A stretch of DNA of 64,000 bases from Conexibacter sp. SYSU D00693 (lineage in GTDB: Bacteria; Actinomycetota; Thermoleophilia; Solirubrobacterales; Solirubrobacteraceae): positions 992,001 through 1,056,000 of the forward strand of contig NZ_CP070950.1 of NCBI RefSeq assembly GCF_017084525.1. The letters run 5' to 3'. Below, in pieces: positions 55,830 through 63,945 of this stretch. The notes under the pieces were generated by a model. That model was not told the DNA's origin. It saw nothing but the letters and a program-made list of their open reading frames with translations, and searched no databases. How positions within the stretch are numbered: position 1 is the stretch's first letter; each line of letters starts with the position of its first letter. The translations under genes were made by a program, and so were the position numbers.

Positions 55830-56402
55830 CTAGCCGCCGGCGAACAGCGCGACGGCGCGCTGCGCGGCCGCGTGCACCAGCTGGGTGTCGACCGCCGCGC
55901 GCGTGAGGGCGATGCCCTCCGACGGCCACGCGCACACGAGCTCGAAGCGACCGGGTGGTGGCAACGGCCAGAGCCAGAGGCGCAGCCGCCACGTCCCGCC
56001 CCCGCCGTCGCCCCCGCCCGGGCTGAGCACGGGGCCGGTGGGCGGGTCGTCGTCCCACATGCGCGACCGGTCGACGGTGGTCGCGCGCGAGCCGTCGGCG
56101 AGCTCGACGCCGAAGCGCAGGACCTCCGGCTCCAGGTCGCGACGACCCCAGAACGGTCCTTCGTCGGGGAGCTCCACCCCCGGGGCCGTCTGGACCTCGA
56201 CCGGGATCGTGCAGCCGTTCGGGAAGACGCGCAGGTGCGACACGACGACCGCGACCCGCGAGGTCCGGGCCAGGACGAGGTCCAGCGGGACGACACTGCC
56301 CAGCACGCCGCGGGCGGCGCCGGCCCACGGCGGCGCCTCGCACGCCACCTCCGCCGGTGGCGGTGGCGGAGGCGGCGCGAAGAAGTCATCCTCCTCGCTC
56401 AC
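55830..56402 (-). CDS. Unknown protein encoded next to the tandem-AAA ATPase
   Basis: A 190-residue protein. The acidic and polyproline start SEEDDFFAPPPPPPPAEVAC is followed by a beta-rich region (SVVPLDLVLARTSRVAVVVS; TWRLRLWLWPLPPPGRFELV) with many Trp and Pro, ending in a helix (AAVDTQLVHAAAQRAVALFA). No family is recognised. GTG at 56402 overlaps the VOC stop as GTGA, and the ATPase starts 48 nt downstream. The context allows a role as ATPase partner or substrate, but this is speculative. Confidence 0.7.
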   Translation of the reverse strand: MSEEDDFFAPPPPPPPAEVACEAPPWAGAARGVLGSVVPLDLVLARTSRVAVVVSHLRVFPNGCTIPVEVQTAPGVELPDEGPFWGRRDLEPEVLRFGVELADGSRATTVDRSRMWDDDPPTGPVLSPGGGDGGGGTWRLRLWLWPLPPPGRFELVCAWPSEGIALTRAAVDTQLVHAAAQRAVALFAGG

Positions 56403-56983
56403 CGGTAGGCCTGCTTCGGCCCGCGGTCGTCGGAGAGCGAGCCGCGGGAGCGCAGGATGAGCTGCTCGATCGCGTCGGCGAGGTGGACCCGGTCGATGTT
56501 GTAGTCGCCGCGGTCCACGCGGATGCGGTGGGCCTCGAGCAGGACGTCGGCGTGGGTGAAGCCGAACGGGGGCTCGAAGCGGTAGGAGGCGAGCTCGATG
56601 AGCAGGCCGAGCGGGTCGGTGAAGTAGATCGAGTCCATGAACCCGCGGTCCTTGGGGCCGCTGTGGCGGATGCCGCGCTCGTCCAGGCGCTCGACGAGCT
56701 GGGCGAAGGTCGCCTGCGAGACGGCGAAGGCGAGGTGGTGGACGCAGCCGGGGTCGGTCGGGGTCCGCGAGGGGTCCGGGGTGCGCTCCTCGCTGGTGAA
56801 GATCGTGATGAGCCGGCCGTCGCCCGGGTCGAAGTACAGGTGGCTCTCGGCCTCGTTGTCGAGGTTGGGCTGCTCGAAGACGAACGGCATCCCCAGGACG
56901 CCCTCCCAGAAGTCGATCGACGTCTGGCGGTCGGCGCCCACGATCGTGATGTGGTGCACGCCCTGGCTCTGGAGCTTGCGCAT
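56399..56983 (-). CDS. VOC (glyoxalase/ring-cleaving dioxygenase-like) family protein
   Basis: A 194-residue protein of the vicinal-oxygen-chelate superfamily. Two beta-alpha-beta-beta-beta modules are visible: QGVHHITIVGADRQTSIDFW with the metal His in HHI, then CVHHLAFAVSQATFAQLVER with a second His and FTDPLGLLIELAS with the C-terminal Glu. It resembles the dioxygenase branch (catechol/linear-hydroquinone type) more than glyoxalase I. ATG at 56983. It is the first gene of the run VOC-unknown-AAA-YihY. Confidence 0.88.
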   Translation of the reverse strand: MRKLQSQGVHHITIVGADRQTSIDFWEGVLGMPFVFEQPNLDNEAESHLYFDPGDGRLITIFTSEERTPDPSRTPTDPGCVHHLAFAVSQATFAQLVERLDERGIRHSGPKDRGFMDSIYFTDPLGLLIELASYRFEPPFGFTHADVLLEAHRIRVDRGDYNIDRVHLADAIEQLILRSRGSLSDDRGPKQAYR

Positions 56984-57017
56984 GGCGCAGAGCCTCCCAC
57001 GCTGGCAGGATCGCGAC

Positions 57018-58313
57018 GTGCCACTCCGTGTCGCTGTCGCGCTCGCCGCGCTCGTGTGCGCCGTCGCCGCCGGGCTGCCCGCCGCCGCGCTCGCCGTCGG
57101 GCCCGTCCCCGCCGGGGGCTGCGCGAGCACCGCGGGCGACCGGGGGTGCACGGCCCTGCGCCCCGCGATGGGCAGCGACGAGGGCTACAGCGAGGCGCTC
57201 GCGCTCTCCCCCGACGGCCGCAACGCCTACCTCGCCGTGGGCGGCGACTACGCGTCGGGCCGGCTCGGCCACCGCTCCGTGGTCTATGTCCTCGCCCTGG
57301 ACCCGGCGACGGGTCGCCTGCGCCAGCTGCCCGGGACACAAGGCTGCCTGAGCGCCCTGAAGCGCCGCGAGTGCGTCCACGCCCGCGGCATCGACCAGGC
57401 GTGGGACGTCGCCGTGTCGCCCGACGGGCGCTTCGTGCACGTCAGCGCCTACCGCTCCAACGGCGTCGCGACGTTCCGCCGCAACGCGCAGACCGGCCGG
57501 CTCACCCAGCTGCCGGGACGCGACGGCTGCCTGCGGGGCAAGCCGCGGCGCCGGGCGACGGAGCGCTGCCGCTTCCTCAAGCGCCGCCTCCCGCACGCCG
57601 ACAGCCTGCGCCTGACGCCCAGCGGCAAGCGCGCCTACATCGGTGGCGTCGCGTTCTCGCGCTCGCCGAGGACGGGCCTGCTCACCCCGGCGACCGCCGC
57701 GCTGCAGCCCGCCGATGGGCGCAGGCAGGGCAACGTCCTGACGCTCGCCGGCCACGGCGCCTACCAGTTCACGCCCGACGGCCGGTTCGCCTTCCGCGGG
57801 GACGGGGCCCGCGTCGAGCGCTTCAGCGTCGACGGCCGCACGGGCGCGCTGACCCTCCTGGGCTGCCTGGGCTGCGGCGCGGGGTCGACCGACCGCGGCA
57901 CCTTCCTGCTCACGGGCCCGACCTCCGCCGTCGTCGCGACGCGCTCGTCGCTCCAGCCGCTCGCGCTCGACCCGACCACGGGCGTGCTGACCCCCACCGG
58001 GCCGGCGGTGGACGCCTGCGCGCTGCCCGACGGCGCGCGCATCGCCGACTGCGAGGACGTCGAGGAGCTCGCGGTCTCGCCCGACGGCCGGGCGCTGCAC
58101 GTCCTCACCACCCTCGTGGCGCGGACGCTCGAGCGCGATCCCGCGACCGGTGCGCTCGGCCTGCCCGCCACGACGACGTGCATCGGTCCCAAGGCCCCGT
58201 GCGCGCGCGACCTGCGCACGGGCGAGCCCTACCGCGCGCTCACGACCCCCGACGGCCGCTGGCTCGTCCTCGACGCCGACGGCCGCGTCGTCGTCCTCTC
58301 CGCCGCCGGCTGA
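57018..58313 (+). CDS. Secreted beta-propeller protein (lactonase/YVTN-like)
   Basis: A 431-residue protein with a signal peptide (VAVALAALVCAVAAGLPAAA). Repeated blades carry the S/TPDGR motif: ALSPDGRNAYLAVGG, AVSPDGRFVHVSAYRSNGVA, QFTPDGRFAFRGDG, AVSPDGRALHVLTT and TTPDGRWLVLDADGR. Alternating turns read LDPATGRLRQLPG or DPTTGVLTPTG. Conserved GC-containing turns (GCLSALKRREC; LGCLGCGAG) may form disulfides. It resembles 6-phosphogluconolactonase-fold proteins of unknown ligand. GTG at 57018 is divergent from the VOC gene with 34 bp between. Confidence 0.83.
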   Translation: MPLRVAVALAALVCAVAAGLPAAALAVGPVPAGGCASTAGDRGCTALRPAMGSDEGYSEALALSPDGRNAYLAVGGDYASGRLGHRSVVYVLALDPATGRLRQLPGTQGCLSALKRRECVHARGIDQAWDVAVSPDGRFVHVSAYRSNGVATFRRNAQTGRLTQLPGRDGCLRGKPRRRATERCRFLKRRLPHADSLRLTPSGKRAYIGGVAFSRSPRTGLLTPATAALQPADGRRQGNVLTLAGHGAYQFTPDGRFAFRGDGARVERFSVDGRTGALTLLGCLGCGAGSTDRGTFLLTGPTSAVVATRSSLQPLALDPTTGVLTPTGPAVDACALPDGARIADCEDVEELAVSPDGRALHVLTTLVARTLERDPATGALGLPATTTCIGPKAPCARDLRTGEPYRALTTPDGRWLVLDADGRVVVLSAAG

Positions 58314-58316
58314 GGC

Positions 58317-59552
58317 TCAGGGCCGCCCGCGCGCCTTCGCCGCGGCCAGGACGCGCTCGAGCGCGAGGTCGAACGCGGCGTCGCGTAGCGAGCCGCCGTC
58401 GCGCTGCGCGCGGTCGCTGACGGCGGCGGCCGCCGCGTCCATGACGTCGCTCAGGCGCTGCTCGACCGTCTCCGCGCTCCACGTGCGCCCCTCGCGCGCC
58501 TGCTGCCACTCGAAGGTCGAGACCACCACGCCGCCGATGTTCGCCAGGACGTCGGGGACGACCAGGACGCCCGCATCGTGCAGCACGTCGTCGGCCTCGG
58601 GGACGACCGCCCCGTTGGCGCCCTCCAGGACCATCTTCGTGCCGCGCAGCCCGCGTGCGGCGTCGGCGTCGACCGCGTCCTCGGTCGCGGCCGGGACCAG
58701 GACCTCCGCCTCCACCTGCAGGACGGCGCCGGCCTCGGCGCCCTCGCCACCGTCGAACTCCGCCAGCGCCCGGCCGCCGTCGAGGTGCTCCGCGAGCGCC
58801 TCGACGTCGAGCCCGTCCTCGTTGGTCACCGCCTGGTCGGACTTGCCGATGGCGACGACCTTGCAGCCCTCGGCCGCCAGGAGCCGGGCCGCCCACAGCC
58901 CGACGTTGCCCGCGCCCTGGACCGACACGGTCGGCGCCTCGCCGAGCTCGGCCCGGTCGCGGAAGGCCCGGAAGGCGAGCAGGAGCCCGCGGCCGGTGGC
59001 CTCGTCGCGCCCGGCCGAGCCGCCCAGCTCGAGCGGCTTGCCGGTGACGACGTCGCCCTGCAGCGGCCCGAGCCCCGCGAGCTCGTCGGCCATCCACCCC
59101 ATCGCCTCGGCGTCGACGCCGCTGTCGGGCGCCATGACGTCGCGGTCGGGGCCGACGATCGGCGCCAGCCCGGCGGCGAACGCCCGGACGACGCGCTCGC
59201 GCTCGGCCTCCGACAGCTCCTTCACCGCGACGGCGACGCCGCCCTTGGCCCCGCCGAACGGCACGTCGGCGACCGCGGTCTTCACCGTCATGAGCTGCGC
59301 GAGCGCCCGGACCTCACCCGCCTCGACCGACGGCGCGAGCCGGACGCCGCCCTTCCCCGGACCGCGGACCGTCGAGTGCTGGCAGCGCCATCCGGCGACG
59401 ACCTCCAGGCGCCCGTCGTCGCGGCGCAGCGGCACCTTGACGCGCAGCTCGCGCTCGGGCTCCAGCAGCCAGTCGCGCGTCCCGTCGTCGAGCTCGAGGC
59501 GCTCGGCGGCGGCGCGCAGATGGCGCTCGGCGGTCTCCTGCAGACCCGGCAT
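58317..59552 (-). CDS. Glu/Leu/Phe/Val dehydrogenase (glutamate dehydrogenase-like)
   Basis: A 411-residue NAD(P)-dependent amino-acid dehydrogenase. Substrate-domain motifs are RCQHSTVRGPGKGGVRLAPS (Lys) and MTVKTAVADVPFGGAKGGVA with the catalytic-lysine region; MAPDSGVDAEAMGWM follows. The Rossmann part has SVQGAGNVGLWAARLLAAEG. KPLELGGSAGRDEATGRGLL is the usual GDH signature. ATG at 59552 (MPGLQETAERHL) is chosen over an upstream in-frame start. It is probably a catabolic hexameric GDH; cofactor preference is undetermined. It is divergent from the sigma-factor gene. Confidence 0.92.
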   Translation of the reverse strand: MPGLQETAERHLRAAAERLELDDGTRDWLLEPERELRVKVPLRRDDGRLEVVAGWRCQHSTVRGPGKGGVRLAPSVEAGEVRALAQLMTVKTAVADVPFGGAKGGVAVAVKELSEAERERVVRAFAAGLAPIVGPDRDVMAPDSGVDAEAMGWMADELAGLGPLQGDVVTGKPLELGGSAGRDEATGRGLLLAFRAFRDRAELGEAPTVSVQGAGNVGLWAARLLAAEGCKVVAIGKSDQAVTNEDGLDVEALAEHLDGGRALAEFDGGEGAEAGAVLQVEAEVLVPAATEDAVDADAARGLRGTKMVLEGANGAVVPEADDVLHDAGVLVVPDVLANIGGVVVSTFEWQQAREGRTWSAETVEQRLSDVMDAAAAAVSDRAQRDGGSLRDAAFDLALERVLAAAKARGRP

Positions 59553-59659
59553 CGGGCTGCGCCCTACCCGCCGCGACCGCGGTTCCACGCGCTGCGGCGT
59601 CCACCCGCCGGACCAGGCGCTCAGGCGCGCGCCCCGAACTGCCGATCTGCGCGGGTGGG

Positions 59660-61114
59660 ATGGTCTCCGACGCGCTGCGCTGCAAGCTCGCCTCCGACGA
59701 CCGGCTCGCCGAGCTGGCCGCCTCCGGCTGCCCGGGCGCGGCCGCGGCCGTCTGCGAGCGCTTCCGCGAGCCGCTGGCCCGCTACTGCGGCGCCCTGACC
59801 GGCCATCCCGAGGACGCCCGGGACGCCACCCAGGCGGCGCTGGAGCGCGCGCTGCGCGCCCTGGCGGCCGGCGAGGCCCCCCGCGCCCTGCGCCCGTGGC
59901 TCTACCGCATCGCCCACAACGCGGCGATGGACGTCATCCGCCGCCGCCGGCCCGACCAGCCGCTGGACGGCATCGAGCACCTGGTGGCCGACGGTCCGGG
60001 CGAGCCCGCCGCCCGCGAGCGCCTCACCGAGGTCCTGGGGGACCTGCGCGCCCTGCCCGAGCGCCAGCGCGGCGCCCTGCTGCTGCGCGAGCTCGCCGGC
60101 CTGGACTACGACGAGCTCGCTGGCGCCCTTGGCACGTCCTCCCAGGCCGCCCGCCAGTCCGTCTTCGAGGCCCGCGCCGGCCTCCTCGCCGCTCAGGACG
60201 GCCGGGCGACCGGCTGCGACAGCGTCCGGCGCACGCTGTCCGACGGCGACCGCCGGCGCCTGCGCCGCCGCGAGATCCGCGCGCACCTCCAGGGCTGCGG
60301 CGGCTGCCGGGACTTCGCGCGGGGCATCCGCGCCCGCCGCCGCGCGCTCGCCCTGCTGCCGGTGCCGTGGGCAGCCACCGCCGCGGCCGGCGCGCTGAGC
60401 ACCGGCGGCGTCGTCGCCGCACCGCTGGGCTGGACGACGGCCAAGGGCATCGCCGCCGTGGCCGCCGCGGTGACCGCCACGGGCTCGGTCGCGACCGTCG
60501 AGCGCCTCCAGCACGACCCCGCACCCCGCGCGCCGAAGGCCGCCGCCGCGCCGGCCCCTGACCGCGCCGACGCTGCGCTGGCCAAGGCGACCGCTCCGTC
60601 GGCCGCCGTCGTCCGCGCCGCCCGCAGCGCGACCGCCGCGCCGACGTCGGCCAAGGCCGTCCGGGCCGTGCGCCGCCGTTCGGGCGCCGTGGTCGTCGAG
60701 TCCGCCGCCGGGGCGGCCGCCAGCGTCAGGACCGAGCGCCGCCGGGTCGTCGCGCGCGAGCAGGAGGTCGCCCGCCGCAAGGCCGAGCTCGAGACCCCGG
60801 CCGCGACGACGACCACCACCGTCGCGGCGCCGTCCGCGCCGGCGCGTCCGGCCACCGGCTCCCCGGGCCGCGAGGCCGTCCGCCAGGCCATGCGCGAGGC
60901 CACGCGCGTCGCCGTGCAGGACGCCCAGCAGCGCACCCAGCAGGCCGCCGACGCGGCCCGCACCGCGCACCAGCAGGCCCTCTCCCAGCTTCCCGAGCGC
61001 CTCCAGCAGGCGATCACGCAGACCCAGGAGTCCGTGCGCCAGTCGGTCGACCAGACCGTCACCGGCATCACGCAGGCCCTCGACGGCATCCTCGCGCCGA
61101 CGGACCCGCGGTGA
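59660..61114 (+). CDS. ECF sigma factor fused to a zinc anti-sigma domain and a membrane-spanning tail
   Basis: A 484-residue protein. Sigma region 2 is at about 28-97 (PEDARDATQAALERALRALA; RPWLYRIAHNAAMDVIRRRR) and region 4 at about 122-175 (LPERQRGALLLRELAGLDYD; TSSQAARQSVFEARAGL). A zf-HC2/ZAS-type segment follows at 186-225 with C186 and the motif H209-x3-C213-x2-C216. Hydrophobic stretches at about 234-280 should form one or two membrane helices. The remaining about 200 residues are Ala/Arg/Gln-rich helices that would lie outside. One polypeptide thus has sigma, anti-sigma and sensor parts. ATG at 59660. A hairpin and a c-di-GMP riboswitch follow. Confidence 0.85.
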   Translation: MVSDALRCKLASDDRLAELAASGCPGAAAAVCERFREPLARYCGALTGHPEDARDATQAALERALRALAAGEAPRALRPWLYRIAHNAAMDVIRRRRPDQPLDGIEHLVADGPGEPAARERLTEVLGDLRALPERQRGALLLRELAGLDYDELAGALGTSSQAARQSVFEARAGLLAAQDGRATGCDSVRRTLSDGDRRRLRRREIRAHLQGCGGCRDFARGIRARRRALALLPVPWAATAAAGALSTGGVVAAPLGWTTAKGIAAVAAAVTATGSVATVERLQHDPAPRAPKAAAAPAPDRADAALAKATAPSAAVVRAARSATAAPTSAKAVRAVRRRSGAVVVESAAGAAASVRTERRRVVAREQEVARRKAELETPAATTTTTVAAPSAPARPATGSPGREAVRQAMREATRVAVQDAQQRTQQAADAARTAHQQALSQLPERLQQAITQTQESVRQSVDQTVTGITQALDGILAPTDPR

Positions 61115-61151
61115 GCGCCAACGCGCCAACACGCAACAACTCCCTGACCCA

Positions 61152-61166
61152 GGGGCACCGTGCCCC
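61152..61166 (+). terminator. Short hairpin after the sigma-factor gene
   Basis: GGGGCA/TGCCCC stem around CCG, 37 nt after the stop and 35 nt before the riboswitch core. It may terminate the sigma transcript. Confidence 0.45.
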
Positions 61167-61200
61167 GTCCTACCCCCAGAGGCACCACGACCTCGGACCA

Positions 61201-61276
61201 AGGCAAACCCGCCGCGAGGCGGGGGCGCAAAACCAGGGACCTCAGCGCACCGTGCGCCGAGGCCGCCCAGTTGCCC
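61201..61276 (+). ncRNA. Cyclic di-GMP-I (GEMM-I) riboswitch
   Basis: All conserved blocks of the GEMM-I aptamer are present in order: GGCAAACC (61202-61209), a P1b hairpin CCGCC-GCGA-GGCGG with a GNRA tetraloop, CGCAAAACC, GGGACCT, a variable hairpin CGCAC-CGTG-CGCCG region, then AGGCCGCC and the closing TTGCC (61271-61275) that pairs with GGCAA. The Shine-Dalgarno TAGGAGG starts immediately after P1 (61277-61283), 9 nt from the ATG at 61293. c-di-GMP binding therefore probably controls translation of the secreted protein. TCCTA at 61168-61172 could pair with the Shine-Dalgarno in the unbound state. Confidence 0.88.
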
Positions 61277-61292
61277 TAGGAGGCCCAACCGC

Positions 61293-62387
61293 ATGACCCG
61301 TGCCCTGCGCGCGGCGGCGCTCACGCTCGCCGTCGCCGCCCTCAGCCCCGCCGCCGCCCAGGCGGCGACGCCCCCGTCCACCGGGGTCGCCAAGACCGTC
61401 AAGCAGGCCGAGAGGCTCTCGGACCGCGCCGTCGCGCTCGCCGAGCAGAACAAGGACGTCCGCGCCGCCAAGACGCTGAAGGACGCCCGCAAGGCCGCCA
61501 CGAAGGCCTCGCGCGACGCCCGCCGCCTCGCCCTGCGCGCCACCACCGACGCCAAGCGCCTGGACGCCTCGGGCGCCCTGTCGCTCGTCGCCGCCCGCTT
61601 CGGCGAGGACGTCCAGCAGTGGGCGACCGTCCTCGACGAGCTCTCCGGCGCCGCCCAGGCCTCCTTCGCCCAGGCGCTGCCCTCCGCGATCGCCTCCCAC
61701 GACGCAGTCATGACCGCCCTGCAGGGCGTCGTCGCCAAGCTCCCGGTCGAGCAGCGCGCCGCCGTCGAGCAGGTCGTCGCCGGGCTCGTCGCCCAGTGGC
61801 CGGCCCAGCTCGAGGCGCTGACCACCGCCATCGGTGAGGTCCCGACGAAGATCGCGACCATCGTCAAGTCGGCCCTGAACTCGGCCACGACGACGCTGAC
61901 CGAGGTCATCGGCTCGATCGACACGATCACCGCGACCCTCCCCGCCCCCGCGCAGGAGCTCATCGGCGGCGTCCTCGGCGCCGTCACCCCGCTGCTCGCC
62001 TCGGTCACCGAGCTGGTCGACGAGGTCAGCGGCGTGGTCTCGACGCAGCTCACGAAGGTCCTCGCCATGGTCAAGGACCTCGTCGGCGGCCTGATCCCGT
62101 CCTTCGGGAACATCGCCGGCGGCGGCGCGGGCTCGGACGACGAGGGCGACACCGCCTCCACCGTCCCGGGTCTGGGCTCGATCCTCGACCTGGTCGGCGG
62201 CCTGATCCCGGGCGTCGGCTCGGGCAGCGGGTCGGGCGCGACCCTCCCGTCGCTGGGCTCGCTGCCGGGCGTCGGCGCCATCACCGGCGTCATCAAGGAC
62301 GTCGTCGGCGGCCTGCCGATCGTCGGCGACCTCTTCGACGGCCTCCTCGGCAACCTCTTCGGCGGCTCGAAGGCCACGAAGTCCTAG
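61293..62387 (+). CDS. Secreted helical protein under c-di-GMP riboswitch control
   Basis: A 364-residue exported protein. The signal peptide is ALRAAALTLAVAALSPAAAQ then AAT. The mature part begins with Lys/Ala-rich helices (QAERLSDRAVALAEQNKDVR; ARKAATKASRDARRLALRAT), continues with long amphipathic helices (LPVEQRAAVEQVVAGLVAQW; TTTLTEVIGSIDTITATLPA), and ends in Gly/Leu-rich repeats (DLVGGLIPSFGNIAG, DLVGGLIPGVGSGSG, DVVGGLPIVGDLFDGLLGNL). No cysteine and no catalytic motif are present. A surface or matrix role linked to the c-di-GMP lifestyle switch is inferred from the riboswitch. Confidence 0.85.
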   Translation: MTRALRAAALTLAVAALSPAAAQAATPPSTGVAKTVKQAERLSDRAVALAEQNKDVRAAKTLKDARKAATKASRDARRLALRATTDAKRLDASGALSLVAARFGEDVQQWATVLDELSGAAQASFAQALPSAIASHDAVMTALQGVVAKLPVEQRAAVEQVVAGLVAQWPAQLEALTTAIGEVPTKIATIVKSALNSATTTLTEVIGSIDTITATLPAPAQELIGGVLGAVTPLLASVTELVDEVSGVVSTQLTKVLAMVKDLVGGLIPSFGNIAGGGAGSDDEGDTASTVPGLGSILDLVGGLIPGVGSGSGSGATLPSLGSLPGVGAITGVIKDVVGGLPIVGDLFDGLLGNLFGGSKATKS

Positions 62388-62404
62388 CCGACACCAGCTG
62401 TCGG
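62388..62404 (+). terminator. Terminator of the riboswitch-controlled gene
   Basis: CCGACA/TGTCGG stem around CCAGC, starting directly after the stop codon. It is short; a further GC-rich stretch follows to 62449. Confidence 0.5.
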
Positions 62405-62449
62405 ACCGCGCGGCGTCGCGTCCCCCCGGGGCGCGGCGCCGTTGGCGTC

Positions 62450-62851
62450 CTAGCGCTGCCCGTCCAGCGCCTCGTTGACCAGGCGGTCCGCGTGGGCGTT
62501 GTCGGCGCGCGGCACGCTGCGCACCGACCACCGCGCGAAGGCCCCGAGCGCGTCGAGCGCCGCGGCGTGCAGCGGCTTCATCGCCGGGTGCTTGACGCGG
62601 TACTCCCCCGCCACCTGCTTGGCCACGAGCTCCGCGTCGTTGACGACCTCGACCTCGGTGGCGCCCAGCGCCCGCGCGCGGGCCAGACCGAGCAGGAGGC
62701 CGCGGTACTCCGCGACGTTGTTCGTCACCTCGCCGAGCAGCTCGGTGGCCTCGTCGAGGACCTCGCCCTCGGGGGTCGACACGACGGCCGCAGCGGCGGC
62801 GGGCCCGGGGTTGCCGCGCGCGCCCCCGTCCACGTGGACGACGAGCCGCAC
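62450..62851 (-). CDS. rnhA: Ribonuclease HI-like protein
   Basis: Degrades the RNA strand of RNA-DNA hybrids. It is 133 residues. Catalytic carboxylates are visible in VVHVDGGARGNPGPAAAAAV (Asp), NNVAEYRGLLLGLARARALG (Glu) and VEVVNDAELVAKQVAGEYRV (Asp), and RADNAHADRLVNEALDG (last Asp). The short form without the basic handle resembles bacterial/archaeal RNase HI variants that also act as acid-phosphatase fusions elsewhere; here there is no fusion. The start is GTG at 62851. Confidence 0.92.
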   Translation of the reverse strand: MRLVVHVDGGARGNPGPAAAAAVVSTPEGEVLDEATELLGEVTNNVAEYRGLLLGLARARALGATEVEVVNDAELVAKQVAGEYRVKHPAMKPLHAAALDALGAFARWSVRSVPRADNAHADRLVNEALDGQR

Positions 62852-62862
62852 GGCGCGGTGCG

Positions 62863-63087
62863 CTAGCCCTCGACCGGGTCGATCCGCGGGAAGTCGCCCG
62901 GCACGGAGCGCCGGCGGCGGTCGCGCAGCTCGCGCGCCTGGCCGCCCTCCGCCGTCCCGCCGGCCTTGCGGCGCTCGGACTTGCGGCGGTCGACGATGAC
63001 CTTCACGCCGGGGTCGTCGGCGTAGTACTCGACGAGCTTGTCGTAGAGCTCGGGGGCGAGCTCCTCCGGGACCACCGCGTAGATCAT
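62863..63087 (-). CDS. Small conserved basic protein (74 residues)
   Basis: MIYAVVPEELAPELYDKLVE is followed by YYADDPGVKVIVDRRKSERR and an Arg-rich tail (ARELRDRRRRSVPGDFPRID). The DRRKSERR core recurs in unnamed small actinobacterial proteins. No domain function is known. It lies between the rnhA and zinc-binding-protein genes, 11-13 nt from each, all on the same strand, so the three form a likely operon. Confidence 0.78.
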   Translation of the reverse strand: MIYAVVPEELAPELYDKLVEYYADDPGVKVIVDRRKSERRKAGGTAEGGQARELRDRRRRSVPGDFPRIDPVEG

Positions 63088-63100
63088 GCGGGCGGGGAGC

Positions 63101-63883
63101 CTAGGCGAGCGATGCCGCGGGGTGCAACTGACCCGCGTCGTCGGCCGCCGCGTTGGGCGTGTGGTCGGCCGGGTCGAGCTCCGCGAGCTCCGTGCCCTGG
63201 GCGACGACGCGCACGCCGGCCTCCTCGTTGCCGAGGTCGACCTCGAAGCGGTACCAGGACAGCTCCCAGGCGACGACGATCGTCACGACGCTGCCCTCGG
63301 TGGCCGACGGCCGGGCCGAGACGATCGGCGCCCCCAGCGACCGGGCGACGCCCGCGACGGTGCGCGGGTGGGCCGAGCCGTTGAACAGCTCGAGCGCCCG
63401 CTGGACCTTCAGCTCGGCGTTCGTCGGGACGCTGCGCACGGAGCGCTGCTCGTAGAGCGCGGGCTCGGCGGGCTGCGGGGCCGGCGGGGCGGCCTCGTGG
63501 TGGACCGAGGGCGCCTGCTCCACGGGCAGGGGCGGCGGCTCGGCGGGCACGACCTCGACGTAGGACGGCTCGGCGACCGGCGCGCTGTCGGGCGCATCGG
63601 GCGCGATCGCCAGCTCGTCGCCGCGGCGCTCGTCGCGGCGGCTGCGCAGCCGCCCGAGCAGCGAGCGCGAGCGGCCACGGTGGTCGCGGGAGCGGGCCTC
63701 GACGTCGTCGAGCCCCTCGCGGATCCAGCCCTCGTGGACCGCGCGCGCGGTGCACAGCTCGCAGACCATCCGCCGGGACCCTCCGTGGAGGAAGACGTCG
63801 GCGTTCTCGCCGCGCAGGAGGGTGCGGCCGCAGACGTCGCAGGCGACGACGGCGGCGTTCGTGGAGATGGACTTGCGGGTCAC
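63101..63883 (-). CDS. Protein with an N-terminal zinc-binding module, unknown function
   Basis: A 260-residue protein. Two CxxC pairs (VACDVCGRTLLRGE and MVCELCTARAVHEGW) form a zinc finger at about residues 14-52. A basic and then Pro/Ala/Glu-rich linker spans about 65-155. A C-terminal alpha/beta region (VQRALELFNGSAHPRTVAGV; VVTIVVAWELSWYRFEVDLG) ends the protein. GTG at 63883 (VTRKSISTN) is preferred over a start at 63970, because TACGCT at 63901-63896 is a good -10 between them. It heads the run with the 74-residue and rnhA genes. Confidence 0.75.
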   Translation of the reverse strand: MTRKSISTNAAVVACDVCGRTLLRGENADVFLHGGSRRMVCELCTARAVHEGWIREGLDDVEARSRDHRGRSRSLLGRLRSRRDERRGDELAIAPDAPDSAPVAEPSYVEVVPAEPPPLPVEQAPSVHHEAAPPAPQPAEPALYEQRSVRSVPTNAELKVQRALELFNGSAHPRTVAGVARSLGAPIVSARPSATEGSVVTIVVAWELSWYRFEVDLGNEEAGVRVVAQGTELAELDPADHTPNAAADDAGQLHPAASLA

Positions 63884-63945
63884 GGCGGGCGACCGAGCGT
63901 AGCAACGCAGGGCCGTCCCACCGCCCTCGGTGGACGCCTTGCAGC

